From: Thaumarchaeota archaeon SCGC AAA007-O23 | GTDB taxonomy: Archaea > Thermoproteota > Nitrososphaeria > Nitrososphaerales > Nitrosopumilaceae | NCBI GenBank assembly: GCA_000402075.1 | Contig: ARWO01000019.1 | Coordinates: 1-7,600, forward strand | Reading direction: 5' to 3' | Length of the DNA: 7,600 bases | Part shown: one piece after another, positions 1 through 5,172 of the stretch | Position numbering within the stretch: position 1 is the first letter of the stretch | Layout: each line of letters begins with the position of its first letter | Position numbers and translations under genes: made by a program | Notes under the pieces: generated by a model | Told to the model about the DNA's origin: nothing | The model's input: the letters and a program-made list of their open reading frames with translations, nothing else | The model's database searches: none

Positions 1-843
1 CTACTTGAAAAAATGTCAGAGTATGAAAAAGAAATCTATCTCTCATTATTCCTTAACAGAAGTAAGAGATGCTATACAATAATTTCCTCGGCAGAAGGCG
101 GAGTTGAAATTGAATCAGTAAAGGATCAGGTGATTCGAGAAGTTGGTTCAGGTGATGTTACAAAAAAAGTTGCTGAAGAAGTGGCAAAGGAAATTGGCAT
201 TGGTGAAAATTCAATCCCTCACTTTGTAGACATTTTACAAAAACTATCAAAATTAACTGTAGAAAAGGAAGCGGAATTGACAGAGATTAATCCACTGGTA
301 ATCCTTAAGGACGGCTCAATGATGGCACTTGATGGCAAGATTATGACTGATGATAATTCTAACTTCAGACATAAGGAACTTGCAGAATATCATGAACAGA
401 CAGAGCTTGAAAAGAAGGCAGAAGAAAGTGGATTTTCACTTGTAGAATTGGATGGCAACATAGCTGTTATTGGAAACGGTGCGGGTCTTGTAATGTCAAC
501 ACTTGACATGCTAACCGATAATGGTGGAAAGGCTGCTTGCTTCCTAGATGTTGGCGGTACTGCAACAGAGGAATCTGTCTACGAAGCTTTAACACTAATC
601 AGCAAAATGAAAAATGTCAAGGCAGTTTTAGTAAATTTGTATGGTGGAATAGTAAAAACAACTATTGTAGCATCAGCATTTCTCAAAGCCTATGATGACA
701 AGATAATAATTTTACCTGTTTTTGCCAGATTAATGGGTTCAGAATCAGAAAAATCAAAAGAAATGCTGAAGGATAGTGAAACAAAGTTATCACCGTCCAT
801 TGAGGAGGCAATCAACAAAGCTGTTATGGAGGTCAATAAATGA
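1..843 (+). CDS. sucC: Succinyl-CoA synthetase (ADP-forming) beta subunit, 5' truncated by window edge
   Basis: This subunit pairs with SucD to interconvert succinyl-CoA and succinate with nucleotide phosphorylation, in the cytoplasm. The reading frame is open from base 1 (LLEK precedes the Met at 13), so the Met at 13 is internal. About 100 N-terminal residues, the first part of the ATP-grasp fold, lie outside the window. Visible family signatures, numbered from the first window codon: the AEGGVEIE segment near 31-38; EINPLV near 95-100 and LDGK near 110-113, whose Asn and Asp are the usual metal ligands; and GNGAGLVMSTLD near 158-169, FLDVGGTAT and VNLYGGIVK in the C-terminal ligase domain. 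One oddity is GGIVKTT where the bacterial family commonly has GGIVRCD. The stop overlaps the sucD start (ATGA, 840-843), so the two are translationally coupled. Identification is firm; nucleotide preference cannot be read from this part. Confidence 0.95.
   Translation, partial: LLEKMSEYEKEIYLSLFLNRSKRCYTIISSAEGGVEIESVKDQVIREVGSGDVTKKVAEEVAKEIGIGENSIPHFVDILQKLSKLTVEKEAELTEINPLVILKDGSMMALDGKIMTDDNSNFRHKELAEYHEQTELEKKAEESGFSLVELDGNIAVIGNGAGLVMSTLDMLTDNGGKAACFLDVGGTATEESVYEALTLISKMKNVKAVLVNLYGGIVKTTIVASAFLKAYDDKIIILPVFARLMGSESEKSKEMLKDSETKLSPSIEEAINKAVMEVNK
828..833 (+). promoter_or_regulatory. Shine-Dalgarno site for sucD
   Basis: GGAGGT lies inside the end of sucC, six bases before the sucD ATG at 840. 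It matches the anti-SD core strongly and, with the ATGA overlap, supports the 840 start and coupled translation. Confidence 0.8.
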
Positions 844-1757
844 CGGACATCTTTGAACTTTTAAAAGGAAAACAAAACTCAGGGGGTGATTTTCAAAAAC
901 AACCAGTAATCGTGCAAGGAATTACGGGAAAATTTGGCACGCGGCATACAAAACTGATGATGGAATATGGAACCAACATAGTTGCAGGTGTCACTCCCGG
1001 CAAAGGTGGTCAAAAATTTGAAGATACAGTTCCAATTTATGAGACAGTCAAGGAGGCAGTTGACAAAACAGGTGCAAAAATTTCCATCATGTTTGTTCCG
1101 GCTAAATTCTTTTTAGGTGCAGCAAAAGATGCGCTAGAGGCTGGAATAAAACTGCTTGTTGCTATTCCAGAACATGTACCAGTACAAGATACAATGAAAA
1201 TAGTTGAGATGGCAAAACAAAAAAGCGCGATAGTTATTGGTCCTAATACACCTGGAGTTATGATACCAGGATTAATCAAGATTGGAATCATGCCTGCATC
1301 ACCATTCAAGTTTGGAAACACAGCAGTTCTATCAAAAAGCGGGACGTTACTTTATGAGATTGGTAACAATCTTTCAAGCTCTGGATTTGGGCAATGCATA
1401 ACAATTGGTATTGGAGGAGATCCAATTAACGGTACTAGACTTGTAGATGCGTTTGATATGGTAAAAGACTACCCTAATCTTGATGGCATTGTTGTTGTAG
1501 GCGAAATTGGCGGTGACGCGGAAGAAGTTTTAGCCCAAAAAATAATTGATGAGAACTTCGAAAAGCCTGTTGTTGCGTATATAGCTGGTAGAAAAGCCCC
1601 AAAAGAAAAGAGAATGGGACATGCAGGCGCAATTGTCATGGGAACTTATGGATCAGCTGAATCTAAAATAACAATGTTTTCAAAAGCCAATATTCCAGTT
1701 GCCAAAAAGCCAGTAGAAGTGCCTATATTATTAGCTGGAAAAATGGAAAAAAAATAG
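840..1757 (+). CDS. sucD: Succinyl-CoA synthetase (ADP-forming) alpha subunit
   Basis: This is the catalytic alpha subunit, which binds CoA and carries the phosphohistidine intermediate. It has 305 residues; the E. coli protein has about 289, the excess being small extensions at both ends. Order of motifs: VQGITGKFGT at 25-34 in the CoA-binding Rossmann domain, VTPGKGG at 51-57, GPNTPGV at 134-140 (Thr where E. coli has Cys), SKSGTL at 165-170, GIGGDPI at 190-196, GEIGGDAEE at 221-229, and KRMGHAGAIV at 257-266 with the active-site His at 261. All the key elements are present, so the enzyme should be functional. The start is fixed by the ATGA overlap with sucC and the SD site at 828-833. In ammonia-oxidising archaea this enzyme serves the incomplete citric acid cycle and sits next to the succinyl-CoA node of the hydroxypropionate/hydroxybutyrate cycle; that link is general knowledge, not visible here. 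Confidence 0.97.
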   Translation: MTDIFELLKGKQNSGGDFQKQPVIVQGITGKFGTRHTKLMMEYGTNIVAGVTPGKGGQKFEDTVPIYETVKEAVDKTGAKISIMFVPAKFFLGAAKDALEAGIKLLVAIPEHVPVQDTMKIVEMAKQKSAIVIGPNTPGVMIPGLIKIGIMPASPFKFGNTAVLSKSGTLLYEIGNNLSSSGFGQCITIGIGGDPINGTRLVDAFDMVKDYPNLDGIVVVGEIGGDAEEVLAQKIIDENFEKPVVAYIAGRKAPKEKRMGHAGAIVMGTYGSAESKITMFSKANIPVAKKPVEVPILLAGKMEKK

Positions 1758-1775
1758 TTTATACGGAGTAATTTT

Positions 1776-1782
1776 AAGGTGA
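1776..1782 (+). promoter_or_regulatory. Shine-Dalgarno site for L40e
   Basis: AAGGTGA sits seven bases before the ATG at 1790. It supports that start and suggests that L40e is translated from a transcript with a leader, such as readthrough from sucCD. A TTTATA at 1758-1763 could be a promoter of its own. However, a start site about 26 nt downstream of that box would fall after the SD, so the two readings conflict. Confidence 0.65.
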
Positions 1783-1789
1783 AATCAGT

Positions 1790-1960
1790 ATGCCAGTAAC
1801 AGATCCTGAAAAAAAACAGATTGCACAAAAGGCACGACTCCACATGAAAATTTGCTTTACGTGCGGAGCACGAAACCCAATGAGTGCAACAAGATGTAGA
1901 AAGTGTCATAACAGCTATCTGCGACTGAAAAATAAAACCCTAGGAATCAAAAAAACATAA
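1790..1960 (+). CDS. rpl40e: 50S ribosomal protein L40e
   Basis: This 56-residue protein begins MPVTDPEKKQIAQKARLHMK. It has a zinc-ribbon of the form CxxC-x10-CxxC with Cys at 22, 25, 36 and 39 (CFTCGARNP and TRCRKCH), followed by a lysine-rich tail ending LGIKKT. Size, cysteine spacing and flanking basic residues match the archaeal L40e family, the stand-alone counterpart of the ribosomal part of eukaryotic ubiquitin-L40 fusions. It binds rRNA in the large subunit. It lies 32 nt after sucD on the same strand and has a good SD site, so cotranscription is plausible. The gene is short enough to be missed by length-limited gene callers. Its stop codon is one base from the stop of the opposing methyltransferase gene. 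Confidence 0.93.
   Translation: MPVTDPEKKQIAQKARLHMKICFTCGARNPMSATRCRKCHNSYLRLKNKTLGIKKT
1928..1955 (-). terminator. Possible T-run terminator for the O-methyltransferase transcript
   Basis: On the minus strand, just past the O-methyltransferase stop, the sequence reads as T7 (complement of 1949-1955) and then TTTTATTTTT (complement of 1928-1937). Archaeal transcription often ends at T-runs without a required hairpin. Both runs are the complement of lysine codons in the L40e tail, so the call rests on position and composition only. Confidence 0.4.
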
Positions 1961-1970
1961 ACTATAGTTT
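1959..1970. repeat. 12-bp perfect palindrome spanning two convergent stop codons
   Basis: AAACTATAGTTT is its own reverse complement. It includes part of the L40e TAA (1958-1960) and all of the TAG of the opposing gene (1962-1964). It may be coincidental in AT-rich DNA, or it may form a short hairpin at both transcript ends. Confidence 0.5.
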
Positions 1971-2585
1971 GATGGTTACTTCCTCGCCGTTATCGATTGG
2001 CACAGTAACTGACTGGACATTTGGATTGCTCCTGACATGGGATAAATAATCCGCCATCATTTCATTGAACCTTTCCGGAAGCAGAATGTTATCAGCCCCA
2101 ATTATCCCGCCCTTCCTTACTAGGGGCAAGCACAGATCAAAATATTCGATATAACTTTCCTTATCGGCGTCGATGAAAATAAAATCAAAATAATTTTCGC
2201 CAAACTCCTCCTTTATCTCATCCAAAATTTTTCGAGCCTCCCCCTTCCTGATTTTAATTAGAGAACTCACCCCAGCCTCATCAAAGTTCCGTGTTGCGTT
2301 ATCAATCTTGAACTGCTCCCTGTCAATTGTTATAATTTGGCCATCAGATTTGGTGTTTAACATTACCGCGTCGGCAAACCAGAGCCCAGAATAACCTACG
2401 GACATGCCTATCTCAAGAATTTTTTTGGCGTTTATGGACATTAACAGAGTGTTGTAAAACATTCCAATGTTTTTTGATATGCAGTTCAGTCTCTTCTCAC
2501 CGGGAATTTCATTCCGGTGGCTGTTCTCATAGTCAATGTCCTTTTCTAATCTCGATAATACGTTCTGGATTTTTTCATTTACCAT
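1962..2585 (-). CDS. O-methyltransferase, metal-dependent class I (PF01596-like)
   Basis: A predicted soluble SAM-dependent methyltransferase of 207 residues, a usual length for the catechol/caffeoyl-CoA O-methyltransferase family. The SAM-binding motif I is ILEIGMSVGYSGLWFA at 56-71, close to the family's E-I-G-x-x-x-G-Y-S. ITIDRE at 85-90 carries the acidic residue expected to hold the SAM ribose. FIFIDADKESY at 135-145 and GADNI at 163-167 supply the expected metal ligands Asp139, Asp165 and Asn166. The substrate cannot be deduced; such enzymes methylate vicinal hydroxyls of small phenolics or related compounds. The start at 2585 has no SD upstream, but a TATATAT box is centred about 29 nt before it, suggesting a leaderless message. 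It is divergent from a second methyltransferase gene 32 bp away and convergent with L40e. Confidence 0.88.
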   Translation of the reverse strand: MVNEKIQNVLSRLEKDIDYENSHRNEIPGEKRLNCISKNIGMFYNTLLMSINAKKILEIGMSVGYSGLWFADAVMLNTKSDGQIITIDREQFKIDNATRNFDEAGVSSLIKIRKGEARKILDEIKEEFGENYFDFIFIDADKESYIEYFDLCLPLVRKGGIIGADNILLPERFNEMMADYLSHVRSNPNVQSVTVPIDNGEEVTIKL

Positions 2586-2617
2586 TATTCTTTAAATTAC
2601 TTGGTACGCGATATATA
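2586..2617. promoter_or_regulatory. Compact divergent promoter region with two opposed TATA-like boxes
   Basis: The 32-bp gap between two divergent methyltransferase genes contains TTTAAATTA at 2591-2599, centred about 23 nt upstream of the plus-strand ATG (2618), and ATATATA at 2611-2617. Read on the minus strand, the latter is centred about 29 nt upstream of the minus-strand ATG (2585). Neither gene has an SD. Each box lies next to the start codon of the other gene, so the two preinitiation complexes would probably exclude each other. The forward spacing is slightly short of the archaeal norm of about 26. Confidence 0.5.
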
Positions 2618-3295
2618 ATGTTGGCAGAATCGGCAAAAAATCTCGTACCTAAATTTTTTGATGAGACAGGGACAACATATGATGGCGTTGTTTCGTATGG
2701 CACACTAGGGAAGGACAAGTACTGGAAGAGAAAGATACTGGAGCAAATTTCTGACGGAAGTTATTTCCTGGATCTAGCATGTGGTACTGGTATCCTTACC
2801 AGGGAAATTGCGGAAAAATTTCCCAGCGGAAAGATTGTTGGCATTGACATTACCCAAAGTTATCTTGATGTGGCAAAGCAGAATTCAAATTCGTTTGACA
2901 ACATCTCGTTCATCCTTGACGATGCAGAAGAATTCAAACTGGATTCAAAGTTTGACTGCATCACCGGATCCTATCTGCCAAAATACTGTGACCCGGAAAT
3001 ACTTGTAAAAAATTGTATAGCACATCTCAAGCCTGGTGGCAAGATCATCTTCCATGATTTCACATATCCAAAAAATCCAGCTGTCAGGGGGCTGTGGAAC
3101 TTCTTTCTCACCTTCCTGCGGCTGATTGGATGTTTCATTCCAAGTTGGAAGGACGCGCTAATTGGGCTGCCAAAATTAATTCGAAGAACCAAGTGGCTGG
3201 ACAGTTATTCTGATGTAATGAAGAAAAGTGGGTTGAAGGTGAGCCACCAATATCTTACGTACGGTGCAGCCGCAATCCTAACTGGTACAAAATAA
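2618..3295 (+). CDS. Class I SAM-dependent methyltransferase, UbiE/MenG-like
   Basis: The protein has 225 residues from the chosen ATG. Motif I is FLDLACGTGILT at 50-61, the motif II acidic residue is in GIDIT at 75-79, DDAEEF follows at 101-106, FDCITGSYLP at 112-121 resembles the FDxIT segment of UbiE/COQ5, and LKPGGKIIFHDFTYP at 137-151 is the usual post-motif. The C-terminus (SDVMKKSGLKVSHQYLTYG then AAAILTGTK) aligns well by eye with the UbiE end, where LTGGIVALHxGxK is typical. UbiE/MenG C-methylates quinone precursors, and Nitrososphaerota do make menaquinones, so this role is possible; other small-molecule substrates are equally compatible. The frame is open back to 2474, but that would overlap the divergent neighbour by over 100 nt and adds residues with no family match. 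The 2618 start fits the domain and a leaderless transcript. Confidence 0.85.
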   Translation: MLAESAKNLVPKFFDETGTTYDGVVSYGTLGKDKYWKRKILEQISDGSYFLDLACGTGILTREIAEKFPSGKIVGIDITQSYLDVAKQNSNSFDNISFILDDAEEFKLDSKFDCITGSYLPKYCDPEILVKNCIAHLKPGGKIIFHDFTYPKNPAVRGLWNFFLTFLRLIGCFIPSWKDALIGLPKLIRRTKWLDSYSDVMKKSGLKVSHQYLTYGAAAILTGTK

Positions 3296-3301
3296 GTATG
3301 G

Positions 3302-3316
3302 TATATTTTTAAAAAT
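3302..3316 (+). promoter_or_regulatory. AT-rich element before the dehydrogenase gene (weak promoter or T-run terminator)
   Basis: The 28-nt gap after the methyltransferase contains TATATTTTTAAAAAT, including the palindrome ATTTTTAAAAAT at 3305-3316. The TATA-like part is centred only about 18 nt before the ATG at 3324, too close for a standard leaderless promoter. It could instead be a T5 terminator for the upstream gene. No SD is visible before 3324. Confidence 0.3.
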
Positions 3317-3323
3317 CTCAGAG

Positions 3324-4397
3324 ATGAAAGCACTAGTCTATGAAAATTACGCACAGAATGACGATTTTGAATCTATTTTACAGATAAAGGACATTCCGGA
3401 GCCCACACCAAAACCAAACGATGTAATTTTTCGCGTAAAGGCTGCGGCATTAAACTATGATGACATATGGGGCATGAGAGGAAAGCCACTCGCCGTTCCA
3501 TTGCCACATGTTTCCGGAACTGATGCCGCGGGTGAAGTAATCGCAATCGGTGACAGTGTAAAGAACATCAAAGTTGGAGACAGAATAGTTTCCCATGGAA
3601 ACATGTCATGTCGCGTATGTGCACTATGTACCGATGGCAGGGAATATGATTGTAGGCAGCGAAAAATTTGGGGATTTGAAACCGGACCGCTTTGGGGTGG
3701 CTACTGTGAAGTTGCACACCTTCCAGAAATTAACGTCCTAAAAATTCCAGACAATGTAAGCTATGAGGAAGCTGCGGCCGCATCGATGACACTTCTAACA
3801 TCCTGGCACATGTTGGTTGGACGAGCCAAGATTAAACCGGGTCAAACTGTTCTCGTCATGGGTGGCAGTTCCGGTGTTGGAATATTTGGAATTCAAATTG
3901 CAAAACTGTATGGGTGTGTAGTTATTGCCACAGCAAGTCCTGACAAACTGGAAAGGCTCAAAGAACTTGGAGCAGATTATGCCGTGGATCATAGAAAGGA
4001 AGACTGGCACAAAGAAGTCAGAGGAATAACCAAAGAAATTGCAAAGAGAGACGGTGTCTCGCCGGGAGTTGATGTAATCTTTGAACACATTGGTGGCTCC
4101 CACTGGAACAAGGAACTGACCCTGCTGAAATATGGCTCAACAATCGTAACCACAGGGGCTACGACCGGATATGATGTGCCAACCGACCTGCGCCACATAT
4201 TTTTCAAGGGCATCAACATTTTAGGCTCCACACAGGGAACTCGCGCCGAGTTAGAGGCTGGATTTCACTGGATGGGTCAGGGAAAGATAAAGGCGATTAT
4301 CGATTCTGTCTTTACACTTGAGAATGCGGTGGAGGCTCACAATAAGATGCTCAATGGAAAAGGTCTGGTCGGCAAGATAATCCTCAAGCCAAACTAA
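3324..4397 (+). CDS. Medium-chain dehydrogenase/reductase, crotonyl-CoA carboxylase/reductase-like
   Basis: A 357-residue MDR enzyme with an N-terminal GroES-like domain (about 1-150) and a Rossmann domain (about 155-310). The nucleotide loop is GGSSGVGIFG at 180-189, and SPDK at 205-208 is a plausible NADPH phosphate pocket. A structural zinc site is likely: Cys96, Cys99, Cys102 and Cys110. The catalytic-zinc Cys of classical alcohol dehydrogenases is absent: the site reads ALNYDDIW (42-49). This, KIWGFET at 114-120, VIFEHIGG at 251-258 and TIVTTGATTGY at 273-283 recall crotonyl-CoA carboxylase/reductases, so I favour NAD(P)H reduction of an enoyl-CoA or similar activated double bond over alcohol oxidation. 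A quinone reductase-type role is the main alternative. The MKALVYENY start is typical of the family. It lies 28 nt after the methyltransferase on the same strand and overlaps the opposing membrane gene by 14 nt. Confidence 0.82.
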   Translation: MKALVYENYAQNDDFESILQIKDIPEPTPKPNDVIFRVKAAALNYDDIWGMRGKPLAVPLPHVSGTDAAGEVIAIGDSVKNIKVGDRIVSHGNMSCRVCALCTDGREYDCRQRKIWGFETGPLWGGYCEVAHLPEINVLKIPDNVSYEEAAAASMTLLTSWHMLVGRAKIKPGQTVLVMGGSSGVGIFGIQIAKLYGCVVIATASPDKLERLKELGADYAVDHRKEDWHKEVRGITKEIAKRDGVSPGVDVIFEHIGGSHWNKELTLLKYGSTIVTTGATTGYDVPTDLRHIFFKGINILGSTQGTRAELEAGFHWMGQGKIKAIIDSVFTLENAVEAHNKMLNGKGLVGKIILKPN

Positions 4398-5076
4398 AAC
4401 CCATAACAAGTAATATCGCAGTACCAACCAAAACTCCAATCGTAAGAAGTTTTAGAATGGTCTCGCACTTTTTAATCTCTGAATGACTTCCGTTATCGCG
4501 CCTCAGGTGCTTGTACTTTCTTGAGGTCGTTATCAAAATGTAAGTTATGACCGAAGCGATTCCGCAAAGCATGATTGCCTCCAGCGATATTGAGTTTGTC
4601 TGGATTGCCGAGCCGGCAAAAATCGGCAGTATGGCCCATGCAACTATGGTTGTCGAGTTGTTGTGGAACCTTCCCCCGAACAATTCCAAATTATATGCAA
4701 ACAGGAAGAACCCTTCCGCAATTCCTATCGCGAACAGCAGGGGCGAATCCAAGAAGGCATAATACATTCCAATTGTAAATACAATTCCCAAAACAATCAT
4801 TGATACAGTCCAGAGTTTTCTCTTTGGCAAATCTCCCCATGGCTTTGTCTTTCCGCCAACCGCGTCCAGCAGATGGGCTGAAACCCCAAGTGCCAGAAAA
4901 TAAATCACACAAACTGCAATGAGCCGCTCCGTTTCAAAAGAGCCGGTGAGCGAACCCCATGCCGCAAAGCAGGTGACGATGCTGGTGTATGGCAAAAACA
5001 GCAAGCCAATTGTTACTCGAAAATTTCTAGAGCCAAATTTTGGAACAAACCATTCTGACGTCCTGTCCCGAAGCAT
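4384..5076 (-). CDS. Multi-pass membrane protein, possibly UbiA-superfamily-like
   Basis: A 230-residue integral membrane protein with about seven hydrophobic segments, roughly 22-41, 51-69, 89-108, 112-131, 143-160, 164-184 and 208-228. The loop after the second segment carries HLLDAVGGKTKPWG at 68-81; a second polar motif is YNLELFGGRFH at 128-138, and a basic, charged loop lies at 185-204. The two motifs sit where UbiA-type prenyltransferases place their Asp-rich motifs. However, only a single Asp (71) and a Glu (131) are seen, and the chain is shorter than the usual 280-300 residues. I therefore regard UbiA kinship as a hypothesis; it could be an archaeal membrane protein of unknown function. 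No SD precedes the ATG, and a TATA-like box lies about 26 nt upstream. Its 3' end overlaps the dehydrogenase gene tail-to-tail. Confidence 0.75.
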   Translation of the reverse strand: MLRDRTSEWFVPKFGSRNFRVTIGLLFLPYTSIVTCFAAWGSLTGSFETERLIAVCVIYFLALGVSAHLLDAVGGKTKPWGDLPKRKLWTVSMIVLGIVFTIGMYYAFLDSPLLFAIGIAEGFFLFAYNLELFGGRFHNNSTTIVAWAILPIFAGSAIQTNSISLEAIMLCGIASVITYILITTSRKYKHLRRDNGSHSEIKKCETILKLLTIGVLVGTAILLVMGFSLA

Positions 5077-5097
5077 AGAGACTATACAGCAAAGTAT

Positions 5098-5105
5098 GTT
5101 TTTAA
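5098..5105 (-). promoter_or_regulatory. TATA-like box for the membrane-protein gene
   Basis: On the minus strand this reads TTAAAAAC, centred about 26 nt upstream of the ATG at 5076, the spacing expected for a leaderless archaeal transcript. No SD occurs between box and start. Confidence 0.45.
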
Positions 5106-5140
5106 CTTAGATTTCTGCACAAGATATGAAATTTGCCCTA

Positions 5141-5148
5141 AAATTTAA
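5141..5148 (+). promoter_or_regulatory. TATA-like box for the secreted repeat protein gene
   Basis: AAATTTAA is centred about 28 nt before the ATG at 5173, and no SD lies between. This fits a leaderless transcript. It is the best promoter match in the 96-nt divergent gap (5077-5172), in which I see no other feature. Confidence 0.5.
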
Positions 5149-5172
5149 GAAACGTCTAGCGATCCGACAATA

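Noticed and set aside
13..843. SucC starting at the Met at 13
   Set aside because: The frame is open to base 1 and SucC proteins have about 100 further N-terminal residues, so this Met is internal.
1037..1909. Minus-strand open frames across sucD and L40e
   Set aside because: They lie opposite well-identified conserved genes and their translations show no recognisable domain.
2474..2617. Upstream extension of the UbiE-like methyltransferase frame to an ATG at 2474
   Set aside because: It overlaps the divergent O-methyltransferase by 112 nt, adds 48 residues without family resemblance, and the 2618 start has a TATA-like box at suitable distance.
4469..4473. T5 run as terminator for the dehydrogenase gene
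   Set aside because: It is 72 nt past the stop, within the opposing coding sequence, and a run of five T is common in such AT-rich DNA.
4547..5110. Plus-strand open frames opposite the membrane-protein gene
   Set aside because: The minus-strand frame gives seven clear membrane segments and an upstream promoter-like box; the plus-strand frames overlap one another and lack family features.
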